From an uncultured Bacteroidota bacterium (GTDB taxonomy: Bacteria > Bacteroidota > Bacteroidia > Chitinophagales > UBA8649), in the NCBI GenBank assembly GCA_937139485.1, contig CAKZQD010000217.1, positions 1 to 35,429 of the forward strand: a DNA stretch of 35,429 bases. Reading direction: 5' to 3'. A model generated the notes under the pieces. That model saw only the letters and a list, made by a program, of their open reading frames with translations. It did no database searches and was not told the DNA's origin. A program made the position numbers and the translations under genes. Positions 8,439-15,973 of the stretch are shown here, piece by piece (position 1 is the first letter of the stretch; every line of letters starts with the position of its first letter).

Positions 8439-8519
8439 CGTCATTGCGATGAGGCACGAAGAAGCAATCTTTCAATTAAGAACAGATTACTTCATCCCGA
8501 AAAGGGATTCGTAATGACG
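8439..8519. repeat. REP-like palindromic element (CGTCATTGCGA ends)
   Basis: An element of about 81 bases with terminal inverted repeats: CGTCATTGCGA at the left and TCGTAATGACG at the right (10 of 11 pair). Inner arms GAAGCAATCT (8461-8470) and AGATTACTTC (8484-8493) pair at 9 of 10. Elements with CGTCATTGCGA ends and an inner GAAGCAATCT are, from memory, widespread intergenic repeats in Bacteroidota, resembling REP sequences mobilised by Y1 transposases. It fills the exbD-tonB gap. Confidence 0.75.
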
Positions 8520-8534
8520 AAAATGAACACAAAA

Positions 8535-9365
8535 ATGAAAGTAATAAATATAAATAGCGAAAGAAACGGTAAAATAGCAGCAGTTGTTTATACGGCAATA
8601 TGCCTATTGATGCTATTTGCTTTGAAATGTGAATCTCCAAAAGAAGAATATGCCAACGAAGGTGTCATTGTAAATTTAGGTTTTACAGAATCGGGAAAAA
8701 GTGATGTAGTACCTGAAGCTGAAGTTCAAGAAGTACAAGAAGTAGTAACACCGCCAGAACAAGTAGAAGAAGCAGTAGCTGAAGAAGTAGAAGAAAGTGT
8801 AACGCAAGATATGGAAACAGTAGATGTTACAGCAAGCGAAGAAGTAACAGAAACCACTTCTGAAACAGTTGAAGATGTTGTAGAAGAAGCTACAGAAACT
8901 GTTGAAGAAATTGCTGAGGAAGTTGAAGAGCTAGTTGAAGAGCCTCAAGCAGACCCAAATGCACTTTTTAATGGACCAAGCAACAATTCTAACCAAGGCG
9001 AAGGCAATGAAAATGGCGACCAAGGCAATGAAAATGGAAGCATAGAATCTAATATTTATGGAGATATTACCGGACCAGGAATGGGCGATAATGGAAAAGG
9101 TTGGGGACTAAGCGGAAGATCTCTTGGATATAAACCACAACCAGTTAGTGAAAAACAAGAATATGGAACGGTAACTATTAAAATAAAAGTTGCTAAAAAC
9201 GGTAAAGTTATCAATGCACAATTTACTTCAAAAGGGTCTACAACTACAGATTCTTATTTGGTAAACCTCTCTATTCAAGAAGCTTATAAAGTTACTTTCA
9301 ATCCCGATACAAATGCACCAAGTACACAAACTGGCTATGTAACTTTTATTTATAAGGCGAGTTAA
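8535..9365 (+). CDS. tonB: Energy transducer TonB family protein
   Basis: TonB links the ExbB/ExbD motor to outer-membrane TonB-dependent receptors. A single membrane anchor lies near the N-terminus (KIAAVVYTAICLLMLFAL). The periplasmic linker is unusual: about 100 residues dominated by Glu and Val (repeated EVE, VEEA, TVEE) instead of the common Pro/Lys-rich spacer. A Gly/Asn-rich hinge follows, then the conserved C-terminal domain, starting around GRSLGYKPQPVSEKQEYGTV. This contains KIKVAKNGKVINAQFTSKGST and ends in TGYVTFIYKAS. Earlier in-frame ATGs at 8514 and 8523 exist, but 8514 lies in the right end of the palindromic repeat, so 8535 (or 8523) is preferred. The position after exbB-exbD supports the role. 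Confidence 0.88.
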   Translation: MKVININSERNGKIAAVVYTAICLLMLFALKCESPKEEYANEGVIVNLGFTESGKSDVVPEAEVQEVQEVVTPPEQVEEAVAEEVEESVTQDMETVDVTASEEVTETTSETVEDVVEEATETVEEIAEEVEELVEEPQADPNALFNGPSNNSNQGEGNENGDQGNENGSIESNIYGDITGPGMGDNGKGWGLSGRSLGYKPQPVSEKQEYGTVTIKIKVAKNGKVINAQFTSKGSTTTDSYLVNLSIQEAYKVTFNPDTNAPSTQTGYVTFIYKAS

Positions 9366-9398
9366 GCAATATTATTTGTATTTGTTCGTTGAATTATT

Positions 9399-10172
9399 AT
9401 GATTCGAAGTATTTATTTGTTTATTTTATTTTTCATTTCACTTAACTCCTTTTCTCAAACAGCTTGCGAAAGTGGTATATTCTCATTCAAACAAGAAAAT
9501 GAAAAACTAACTTTGGTTTTAGTTAAAAATGGCGAAGTTCTTCCAGCTAGAAACTTAGATATAAATATAATATATTCTCGAATGTTTTCTTTATTAAAAA
9601 AATATGAAAACGAAACACTTCTAGATAATAATTTAGTTTTTGAAGTTGAAAGCAAACTCTTAAAAACCAAATCTAATATTATTATTTGTTATGATAGCTT
9701 TATAGAACAAATTACACCATTTTTGAAAGGAGAAATTAAAAAAGTCGTTTTAAATTCTCAAAAAGGAATTCCATTTTTAACTTTTACTAAAACAGGAGAA
9801 AAAAAACTTTGTAAAGATTCAAAATTTATAAGTTATAAAAACAATGACAAAACTTACCATATAGCACTTATTGCAAATGGCGTTATATTACCAACAGATT
9901 TAAACAATAGTATTTTTCAAGCTGATAAGTTTTTAGATAATTTTGAGTTTGATGTAATTAGAGATACAGATGATTTAATAATTATCAAGAATATAAAAAG
10001 CGATAAGTTTATTAAAGTTCGAATTGATTTTATAAAAAGTGAAATAGAAATTATGCTATGTTTAGAAAGATTTGAAGAAAATTTAAAAATTTATTTTGAT
10101 AGTGATTTAATACAAAAAACTTTTAATTCAAGTTGCGGAACTCCATTTTTAACTTTTACTAAAGTGGAATAA
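9399..10172 (+). CDS. Exported two-unit repeat protein (PFLTFTK family), unknown
   Basis: A 257-residue protein with a signal peptide (MIRSIYLFILFFISLNSFSQ). The mature part consists of two homologous units of about 110-120 residues (about 23-131 and 138-257). Each unit starts with Cys followed by G/S and an aromatic (CESGIFSF; CKDSKFISY) and has a strand with KNG/ANG plus a hydrophobic (LVLVKNGEVLPA; IALIANGVILPT). A second Cys comes next (C97 in CYDSFIEQI; C221 in CLERFEENL), and each unit ends in PFLTFTK. The distance from the second Cys to the Pro is exactly 28 residues in both. The following gene encodes one more unit. I do not recognise the family; the two cysteines could form a disulfide in the periplasm. 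It begins 33 bases after tonB. Confidence 0.85.
   Translation: MIRSIYLFILFFISLNSFSQTACESGIFSFKQENEKLTLVLVKNGEVLPARNLDINIIYSRMFSLLKKYENETLLDNNLVFEVESKLLKTKSNIIICYDSFIEQITPFLKGEIKKVVLNSQKGIPFLTFTKTGEKKLCKDSKFISYKNNDKTYHIALIANGVILPTDLNNSIFQADKFLDNFEFDVIRDTDDLIIIKNIKSDKFIKVRIDFIKSEIEIMLCLERFEENLKIYFDSDLIQKTFNSSCGTPFLTFTKVE
9761..9792 (+). repeat. 32-bp direct repeat, copy 1 (PFLTFTK-encoding)
   Basis: This stretch is identical, base for base, to 10661-10692 in the next gene and encodes the end of the first repeat unit. A third copy at 10137-10163 matches over 26 of 27 bases. Identity at synonymous positions suggests recent duplication or gene conversion. Confidence 0.85.
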
Positions 10173-10247
10173 TTTTGGTTTGGCAATTATTTTTACTTCT
10201 CAAACTACTATATTTCTAATCAAAATACTTAAAAATACAATATCTAG

Positions 10248-10700
10248 ATGAATTTTTCGCTTTTATATAATCTGTTACAGAGAATTTTTTTAGTCTTTTT
10301 AATTGGTTTTTCGATTTCTTGTTTTGGGCAAACACAAAAGTGTAAAGAAGGAAGTTTCTATTTTTACAAAAATAATGAAGGATTTAGCTATCAAGCTTCA
10401 TTAGTGAAAAATGGTATGATAATATCATCAGCAAGTCTCCAAAAACTTTTTTGCGCTGATATAATCTCTAAAAAAATTGCAATTAAAGCAATAGAAAATA
10501 ACAATCTTGAAGTTAGGCTTATCAATGATAATAAAATTGTTATATTAAGTTTTGACATTATTGACACAAAAGCTTCACTATCTCTCTGTGTAGATGAATT
10601 TATTGAAAAACTAAGTATATTATTTAAAGAAGAATTAACAGAAATTAAAATGAACACCCCAAAAGGAATTCCATTTTTAACTTTTACTAAAATCAAATAG
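10248..10700 (+). CDS. Exported one-unit repeat protein (PFLTFTK family), unknown
   Basis: A 150-residue paralogue of the preceding gene, with a longer hydrophobic leader (signal peptide ending near SISCFGQ) and a single unit. Cys32 opens it (KCKEGSFYFY), then ASLVKNGMIISSASL, then Cys114 (CVDEFIEKL). It ends in GIPFLTFTKIK, with the same 28-residue spacing from Cys114 to the Pro. Sequence similarity to the other units is moderate across the body but identical in DNA over 32 bases at the end, a sign of recent exchange. It lies between the two-unit gene and folC, with a promoter for folC right after its stop. The function is not recognised; the context next to tonB suggests envelope work, but this is inference. 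Confidence 0.85.
   Translation: MNFSLLYNLLQRIFLVFLIGFSISCFGQTQKCKEGSFYFYKNNEGFSYQASLVKNGMIISSASLQKLFCADIISKKIAIKAIENNNLEVRLINDNKIVILSFDIIDTKASLSLCVDEFIEKLSILFKEELTEIKMNTPKGIPFLTFTKIK
10661..10692 (+). repeat. 32-bp direct repeat, copy 2 (PFLTFTK-encoding)
   Basis: Identical to 9761-9792, at the 3' end of the one-unit gene. The distance between the copies is exactly 900 bases. Confidence 0.85.
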
Positions 10701-10721
10701 TTTTTACATCACATTTTACTT

Positions 10722-10729
10722 TATTTTTG
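10722..10729 (+). promoter_or_regulatory. -7 promoter motif for folC
   Basis: TATTTTTG matches TAnnTTTG exactly and lies 17 bases before the folC ATG, so folC need not depend on the tonB transcript. Confidence 0.5.
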
Positions 10730-10746
10730 TAGCATATTTCTAAGCT

Positions 10747-12054
10747 ATGAAAAATCAATATCAAGAAACATTAGACTATCTTTTTTCACAGCTACCAATG
10801 TATCAGCGCGTTGGAGATAGTGCTATGAAAAAGAATTTAGATAATATTCTAGCACTTTGCGAAGCACTTGGTAATCCGCAAAATAAATTTAAAAGCATTC
10901 ATATAGCTGGCACCAACGGAAAAGGATCTGTTACTCATATTTTAGCTGCTGTTTTAAAACAAGCTGGCTACAAAGTTGCTTGCTATACCTCACCGCATTA
11001 TTTAGATTTTAGAGAACGAATAAAAATCCTTTCAACGAAAGAAAATATCACTTTAATTCCAGAACAAAATGTGATTGATTTTGTTGCAGAAAATAAAGCT
11101 ATTTTAGAAAGCATAAAACCTTCTTTTTTTGAAATGACTGTTGCTATGGCTTTTGATTGTTTTGCGAAAGAAAAAGTAGATATTGCAATTATAGAAACTG
11201 GTTTGGGTGGTCGTTTAGATTCTACAAACATCATTACGCCATTGCTTTCTATTATTACAAATATTAGTAAAGATCATACACAGTTTTTAGGCGAAACATT
11301 GCCAGAAATTGCATTTGAAAAAGCTGGAATTATTAAAAAAAATACGCCAATTATTATTGGTAAAAAACAAAAAGAAACCACAGCTGTTTTCAAACAAAAA
11401 GCCAAAGAAACTGAAAGCAATTTGATGTTTGCAAAAGATATTTTAAACATCAAAGATTTTAAAACAAAAATGGGGAAAAAAAGTTCTTTCACCACAAATT
11501 TTAAAGGGCGGAAAATTGACTTTAAAACCGATTTGTTTGGAGACTTTCAAAAAGAAAATTTAAGAACTGCATTGAGTTCATTAATTTATTTAAAAAAGAA
11601 AAAACGAATAAACTTTGAAACTAAAGATTTAGAAAAAGCATTAAAAAACATTCAAACAGAAACTTACTTTTTAGGTAGAAACACCATCATTTCAAAATCG
11701 CCTTTAACTATTGCAGATAGTGCGCATAATGTAGCTGGAATTTCAACTTTAGTAAAACAAATTAATGAACTAAAATACAACAAACTTCACTTTGTATATG
11801 GCACAGTAAGCGATAAAGATGTAGCAACTATTTTCACTCTTTTACCTAAAGATGCACAATATTATTTCTGTAAACCAAATATAATAAGAGGAATGGAAGC
11901 AGAGAAATTAAAAACTTTTGGCGACCAATTTTTGTTTAATTATAATACTTATTCTTCTGTAAAAGAAGCACTTAAAGTAGCTCAAAACAGTGCAAAAACG
12001 AATGATTTAATTATTGTATCGGGAAGTATTTTTGTGGTAGCAGAAGTTTTGTAA
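10747..12054 (+). CDS. folC: Bifunctional folylpolyglutamate/dihydrofolate synthase
   Basis: FolC adds glutamate to dihydropteroate and to folates, an ATP-dependent step that makes and retains the cofactor in the cytoplasm. The 435 residues match the family length. The Mur-ligase P-loop is AGTNGKGSV at about 54-62. It is followed by YTSPHYLDFRERI, the substrate loop, and then ETGLGGRLDSTN and ITNISKDHTQFLG, which are FolC signatures, with EKAGIIK after them. The C-terminal domain contains IADSAHNVAGI (the DxAHN motif) and ends in IVSGSIFVVAEVL. A lipoprotein gene follows nine bases after the stop. In flavobacteria folC often follows tonB directly; here two repeat-family genes intervene. Confidence 0.96.
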   Translation: MKNQYQETLDYLFSQLPMYQRVGDSAMKKNLDNILALCEALGNPQNKFKSIHIAGTNGKGSVTHILAAVLKQAGYKVACYTSPHYLDFRERIKILSTKENITLIPEQNVIDFVAENKAILESIKPSFFEMTVAMAFDCFAKEKVDIAIIETGLGGRLDSTNIITPLLSIITNISKDHTQFLGETLPEIAFEKAGIIKKNTPIIIGKKQKETTAVFKQKAKETESNLMFAKDILNIKDFKTKMGKKSSFTTNFKGRKIDFKTDLFGDFQKENLRTALSSLIYLKKKKRINFETKDLEKALKNIQTETYFLGRNTIISKSPLTIADSAHNVAGISTLVKQINELKYNKLHFVYGTVSDKDVATIFTLLPKDAQYYFCKPNIIRGMEAEKLKTFGDQFLFNYNTYSSVKEALKVAQNSAKTNDLIIVSGSIFVVAEVL

Positions 12055-12063
12055 TAAATATTT

Positions 12064-12777
12064 ATGAAGAAAATACTTTTTCTATTTTTAATTTTTATTT
12101 CTTGTAAAGAAGAAAACTCAAAAAAAATTACTAAAATTACTGCTAATACATCTGAAAGAAAATGTATTATCACAGATACCATTTCTGATAAATATAAAAC
12201 AAGTGTTGAAAAAGAATTTAATTATAGTAGGTCTAGAATTTTATACATAGGAAAAGAAAAAGATTCTATCTTTATTCAACGCTTTTTTGAACAAGAAGAA
12301 ATAAGTTTTTCGGATTTCAGAAATCCAAAAGTAAAAGACATAAATATTTTTGTTGATACTTCGCAAATTATTGGTGAGTTTTTTAAATTCCCAGAACCTC
12401 CACCTCCTCTAAGTTATAAAAAAGAAATTTTAAAAGAGGACAGATTGTTTTATTCTTATAAGTCGTATCCTGTTGTTATTAAAAACTTATCAAAAGATAC
12501 TTTATATGCTAGTTTTGGGGAGATTATTCCAATTTATATAGAAGCAATAGATAGTTCAAACCAATGGAAGCCGATACAAAATAGATTTCAATATTTCTGT
12601 GGAGTGGGTGTTTCAAGATTTTATTTACCAAAGAATGAAATAATGGTTTCAAATTGTAAAATTTTTAAAGGTAATTTCAAAACTAAAATGAGAATGGTTT
12701 TTGGTTATGAAGAAAAAATTTATTCTAACGAATTTTCTGGAAAAATAAATTACACCCAATTTGACCATAAAAAATAA
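12064..12777 (+). CDS. Lipoprotein of unknown function
   Basis: A 237-residue protein with a short lipoprotein signal MKKILFLFLIFISC (lipidated Cys14) followed by a Lys/Glu/Asn-rich linker. The mature domain has alternating hydrophobic and charged residues typical of beta strands, a proline cluster (FPEPPPPLSY) near the middle, two cysteines (FQYFCGVGVS and VSNCKIF), and a strand-rich end (MRMVFGYEEKIYSNEFSGKINY). I do not recognise the family. It starts nine bases after folC, so it is probably in the same transcript, though with no evident metabolic link to folate. There is no sign of truncation. Confidence 0.78.
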   Translation: MKKILFLFLIFISCKEENSKKITKITANTSERKCIITDTISDKYKTSVEKEFNYSRSRILYIGKEKDSIFIQRFFEQEEISFSDFRNPKVKDINIFVDTSQIIGEFFKFPEPPPPLSYKKEILKEDRLFYSYKSYPVVIKNLSKDTLYASFGEIIPIYIEAIDSSNQWKPIQNRFQYFCGVGVSRFYLPKNEIMVSNCKIFKGNFKTKMRMVFGYEEKIYSNEFSGKINYTQFDHKK

Positions 12778-12811
12778 TGACAGAAATTTGGGGATAAATA
12801 AAACAAAAATC

Positions 12812-12832
12812 GTAAATCGTAAATCGCAAATC
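12812..12832. repeat. Tandem heptamer repeat GTAAATC x3
   Basis: Three 7-base units, GTAAATC, GTAAATC and GCAAATC, preceded by a partial AAAATC. They sit just upstream of the -7 motif for the DUF3127 gene. From memory, similar CGTAAAT runs occur in intergenic regions of other Bacteroidota. Confidence 0.7.
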
Positions 12833-12836
12833 TCCT

Positions 12837-12844
12837 TATCTTTG
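12837..12844 (+). promoter_or_regulatory. -7 promoter motif for the DUF3127 gene
   Basis: TATCTTTG matches TAnnTTTG exactly, 20 bases before the ATG and directly after the heptamer repeats. Confidence 0.6.
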
Positions 12845-12864
12845 CACTTCAAAATAATAATACA

Positions 12865-13242
12865 ATGGAAATTCAAGGAAAAGTAGTAAAAATATTGCCT
12901 TTACAACAAGGAGAAAATGCAAGAGGTGGCTGGAAAAAACAAGATTTTGTTTTAGAAACACCTGGTCAATACCCAAAACAAGTATGTATTTCACTTTGGG
13001 GAGATAAAATAGATCAAAATCCTATAGCAGAAGGTGAAGAAATTACTGCCTCTATAAATGTAGAAAGTAGAGAGTATAATGAAAGATGGTACACAGATGT
13101 AAAAGCTTGGAAAATTCAGAAAGGAATGATTGCTTCAAGTGCACCAGCTTCTGCACCACAAGCTGCAAATACACCACCGCCACCATCTATGAATGATATG
13201 CCACAAGAAAGTGGAGAAGTTGATGATGATCTTCCTTTTTAA
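12865..13242 (+). CDS. DUF3127-family OB-fold-like protein with SSB-type tail
   Basis: A 125-residue protein of a small family (DUF3127) that is near-universal in Bacteroidota. The N-terminal 85 residues contain the family signatures: EIQGKVVKILP, GGWKKQDFVLET, PKQVCISLWGDKID and SREYNERWYTDVKAWK. These suggest an OB fold. A low-complexity Ala/Pro/Ser linker follows, and the protein ends in the acidic-hydrophobic tip DDDLPF, like the C-terminal tip by which SSB recruits replication and repair proteins. A single-stranded nucleic-acid role is therefore plausible but is inferred from architecture; it is not a canonical SSB. The next genes are a four-helix-bundle protein and mnmA on the same strand, but the former looks like an insertion. 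Confidence 0.9.
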   Translation: MEIQGKVVKILPLQQGENARGGWKKQDFVLETPGQYPKQVCISLWGDKIDQNPIAEGEEITASINVESREYNERWYTDVKAWKIQKGMIASSAPASAPQAANTPPPPSMNDMPQESGEVDDDLPF

Positions 13243-13258
13243 TAAGTTATACTGTTTA

Positions 13259-13279
13259 TAGTTAAATAGTTAATAGTTG
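13259..13279. repeat. Left TAGTTAA repeat flanking the four-helix-bundle gene
   Basis: TAGTTAAATAGTTAATAGTT (13259-13278) ends six bases before the ATG of the four-helix-bundle gene. Blocks of 12 and 13 bases reappear inverted at 13661-13680 after the gene. Confidence 0.65.
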
Positions 13280-13283
13280 GTCT

Positions 13284-13655
13284 ATGGCTAAAATTACATC
13301 TTTTGAAGAACTAAAGTCTTGGCAACAAGCTAGAGAATTATGTAAATTAGTTTTTAAATTTTCAAAAAAATTAGAATTTTCAAAAGAGTTTTCTTTAAAA
13401 GATCAGATTAAAAGATCTTCTGGTTCTGTAATGGATAATATTGCAGAAGGTTTTGAAAGAAGTTCTAATAAGGACTTTAGGCGATTTTTATTTATTGCAA
13501 AAGGTTCTTTATCTGAAGTGAAATCTCAGCTTTTTAGAGCTTTAGATCAGGATTTTATTGATAAACAAGAATTTGAAAAAGCAATGAATTTAGCTAATGA
13601 AACAGGAAAACTTATTGGTGGATTTATTAAGTATTTAGATACACAAATCCAATAA
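13284..13655 (+). CDS. Four-helix-bundle protein (S23/bAvd-like)
   Basis: A 123-residue helical protein of the family first noticed as the 23S rRNA intervening-sequence protein and as the Avd accessory protein of diversity-generating retroelements. Signatures are FEELKSWQQARELCKLVFKF at the N-terminus, LKDQIKRSSGSVMDNIAEGF in the second helix, and RRFLFIAKGSLSEVKSQLFRA in the third. Free-standing members are scattered through Bacteroidota genomes and their function is not established. No reverse transcriptase, variable repeat or rRNA gene is near, so a retroelement role here is unsupported. Inverted TAGTTAA repeats on both sides and its place between two unrelated housekeeping genes suggest insertion as a unit. 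Confidence 0.9.
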   Translation: MAKITSFEELKSWQQARELCKLVFKFSKKLEFSKEFSLKDQIKRSSGSVMDNIAEGFERSSNKDFRRFLFIAKGSLSEVKSQLFRALDQDFIDKQEFEKAMNLANETGKLIGGFIKYLDTQIQ

Positions 13656-13660
13656 CTATG

Positions 13661-13680
13661 AACTATTTAACTATTAACTA
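13661..13680. repeat. Right TAGTTAA repeat (inverted) flanking the gene
   Basis: AACTATTTAACTATTAACTA is, read on the other strand, built of the same TAGTTAA(A) units as 13259-13278. 13669-13680 is the reverse complement of 13267-13278, and 13661-13673 that of 13259-13271. Confidence 0.65.
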
Positions 13681-13691
13681 ATTAACTGAAG

Positions 13692-14864
13692 ATGAAAAGA
13701 GTAGTTGTAGGATTATCAGGAGGCGTAGATAGTAGTGTTGCCGCTCATCTTTTAATAGAACAAGGATATGAGGTTATTGGCATTTTTATGCGCAATTGGA
13801 ATGATGAATCTGCAATTATAGCAGACGAATGCCCTTGGATAGAAGATAGCAATGATGCACTTTTGGTAGCAGAAAAACTAGGTATTCCTTTTCAAACTAT
13901 AGATTTTTCTGAAGAATATAAAGAACGTATTGTTGACTATATGTTTGCCGAATATGAAGCTGGAAGAACGCCAAACCCTGATGTGCTTTGCAATAGAGAA
14001 GTGAAATTTGATTTATTTCTAAAAAAAGCACTTGAACTTGGTGCAGATTTTGTGGCTACAGGACATTACTGCAGAAAAGAAACTGAAATCATTGATGGCA
14101 AGGAAGTTCATAAACTTTTAGCTGGAAAAGATGATAACAAAGACCAGTCATATTTTTTGTGTCAGGTAAACCAAGAACAACTTGCTAAAGCACTTTTCCC
14201 TATTGGAGAATTGCAAAAAAGTGAAGTTAGAAAAATAGCAGCTGAGCAAGATTTAATTACTGCAGAAAAGAAAGATTCTCAAGGACTTTGTTTTATAGGA
14301 AAAGTAAAACTTCCAGACTTTTTACAACAACAATTAAAGCCAAAAGAAGGTAATATTGTAGAAGTAAAAGCAGAAAATGATTGCTATAATAGAGATTGGA
14401 ATTCAACAGATTTAAAAGAATTAGCTAAACCTTTTAAACATCATAAAAGTATAGGTAAAAAATTAGGCACACATCTAGGTGCGCATTATTTTACTGTTGG
14501 GCAGCGAAAAGGTCTTGGTGTTGGAGGTACTACGCTCCCACTTTTTGTAATAGATACCGATGTTAAAGAAAATATTGTTTATGTTGGTTTAGGAACAGAG
14601 CATCCTGGTTTATATAGAAAAGCACTTTTTGTACCTACAAAAGATATACATTGGATACGTGAAGATTTAGCTATGCAGATTGACGAAACCAAAGAATTTT
14701 CGGTAAGAATACGTTACCGTCAAGATTTGTGTAAAGCTATTTTGCACCTTAAAAAAGAAGGTCTTTATATGGTATTTGATGAAATGCAAAGAGGAATTAC
14801 TTCTGGTCAGTTTGCTGCTTGGTATAGTGGTGATGAGTTAGTTGGTTCTGGGGTTATTGGTTGA
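13692..14864 (+). CDS. mnmA: tRNA-specific 2-thiouridylase MnmA
   Basis: MnmA adds sulfur to U34 of tRNAs for Lys, Glu and Gln, using ATP and a persulfide relay. The 390 residues start with the PP-loop [16 protein letters not shown] (6-21), which binds ATP. The catalytic cysteines are Cys100 in [12 protein letters not shown] and Cys200 in SQGLCFIG, matching E. coli Cys102 and Cys199 closely. TGHYCRKE and [11 protein letters not shown] mark the tRNA-binding core. The C-terminal beta-barrel region contains [17 protein letters not shown] and ends in the family's GQFAAWY. The stretch at about 214-253 is extended compared with E. coli, as I recall for Bacteroidota homologues. It begins 36 bases after the four-helix-bundle gene. 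Confidence 0.97.
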   Translation: MKRVVVGLSGGVDSSVAAHLLIEQGYEVIGIFMRNWNDESAIIADECPWIEDSNDALLVAEKLGIPFQTIDFSEEYKERIVDYMFAEYEAGRTPNPDVLCNREVKFDLFLKKALELGADFVATGHYCRKETEIIDGKEVHKLLAGKDDNKDQSYFLCQVNQEQLAKALFPIGELQKSEVRKIAAEQDLITAEKKDSQGLCFIGKVKLPDFLQQQLKPKEGNIVEVKAENDCYNRDWNSTDLKELAKPFKHHKSIGKKLGTHLGAHYFTVGQRKGLGVGGTTLPLFVIDTDVKENIVYVGLGTEHPGLYRKALFVPTKDIHWIREDLAMQIDETKEFSVRIRYRQDLCKAILHLKKEGLYMVFDEMQRGITSGQFAAWYSGDELVGSGVIG

Positions 14865-14994
14865 TTTTTTTAGATTATATTTTAATAATTACTTGACTTT
14901 GAAAAATATTAAAACTAAATTTGTTTACCAACATTAAACCATACTTTATTAAGAAAATTGATGTACATAAAGAGAGCAACTTCATAGAATTATA

Positions 14995-15888
14995 TTGAAA
15001 CATTTTACAGACATACAAAACATTAGTGAATATTATGATGTTGATTTGAAACATTTATTAATAAATATTCAAAAATATGAAGAAGTAAATAGCGATAAAA
15101 TTATTAAAAACGAACCCATAAGCTTTGACTTTTACAAAATTTCGTTTGTTAATAATTTCAATGGTTTTATCCAAATTGGTAATACTAATTTTGAAGGAGA
15201 TAACGGAGTGTTACATTTTGTTGAGCCACAGCAAATATATACCTGCAACTCAACAAACCCTTGGAAGGGCTATGAAATACTTATTCACCCAAATATTTTC
15301 AACAAACATTTTACACATAAAAAGATAAGCTCTTATGATTTTTTCTCATACGAAGTAAATGAGACACTATTACTAACCAAAGAAGAAAAAATATCAGTCG
15401 GCAATTTAATGAAAATGGCTTGGGAAGAATTTAACAACAAAGATGATTTTTCAATTCCAATAATACTATCATATATCAGTACTTTGCTTAATTTAAGTGA
15501 TAGATTCTATGCTCGTCAATTTGAAACACGAAAAAAATTAAACAACCAACTTTCAAATGATTTTCATAATTTGTTGAAAACATATTACTTCAAAAATACT
15601 AATAGTGAAGTACAACAACCAACTGTACAATATTTTGCCGACATGTTAAATGTTACACCAAATTATTTGAGTGACACAATAAAACACCATTCGGGCAAAC
15701 CAGCTTTAGCAATTATTCACGACTTTATTATTGAAGAAGCGAAAAGGCAACTGATAAATTCTACCCAAACAGTTGCAGAAATATCATATCATTTGGGTTT
15801 TGAATATCCTAGCTATTTTTCAAGATTATTTAAAAGAAAAACAAATTTTTCACCTACAGATTTTAGAAAATCAGTAAAAAGTATCTAA
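14995..15888 (+). CDS. AraC-family transcription regulator (TTG start)
   Basis: A 297-residue regulator: an N-terminal ligand-sensing, cupin-like region (about 1-190) and a C-terminal AraC-type DNA-binding domain with two helix-turn-helices (about 203-293). In that domain, TVQYFADMLNVTPNYLSDTI is the first HTH, and TVAEISYHLGFEYPSYFSRL followed by FKRKTNFSPTDFRKS is the second, the classic AraC signature. The start is TTG; no in-frame ATG precedes it, and the N-terminus MKHFTDIQNISEYY looks like that of many Bacteroidota members of this group. It lies 85 bases before the SMP-30-like lipoprotein on the same strand and is the likely regulator of that gene, but no operator was identified. Confidence 0.9.
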   Translation: MKHFTDIQNISEYYDVDLKHLLINIQKYEEVNSDKIIKNEPISFDFYKISFVNNFNGFIQIGNTNFEGDNGVLHFVEPQQIYTCNSTNPWKGYEILIHPNIFNKHFTHKKISSYDFFSYEVNETLLLTKEEKISVGNLMKMAWEEFNNKDDFSIPIILSYISTLLNLSDRFYARQFETRKKLNNQLSNDFHNLLKTYYFKNTNSEVQQPTVQYFADMLNVTPNYLSDTIKHHSGKPALAIIHDFIIEEAKRQLINSTQTVAEISYHLGFEYPSYFSRLFKRKTNFSPTDFRKSVKSI

Positions 15889-15973
15889 ACACCCTTTGTT
15901 TGTTTTCATAATTTATTGTTATTAAAATTGATTTTTGCATTGTAAATAATTAATCACTTAAAATCAATGAAAA

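Noticed and set aside
8514..8534. Upstream ATG for tonB at 8514
   Set aside because: It lies in the right end of the palindromic repeat and adds residues (MTKMNTK) that do not belong to the family; kept only as an alternative start.
12812..12832. Heptamer repeats as a CRISPR-like array
   Set aside because: Units are 7 bases without spacers and there are no cas genes.
13284..13655. Diversity-generating retroelement
   Set aside because: The Avd-like protein is present, but no reverse transcriptase and no template/variable repeat pair is seen nearby.
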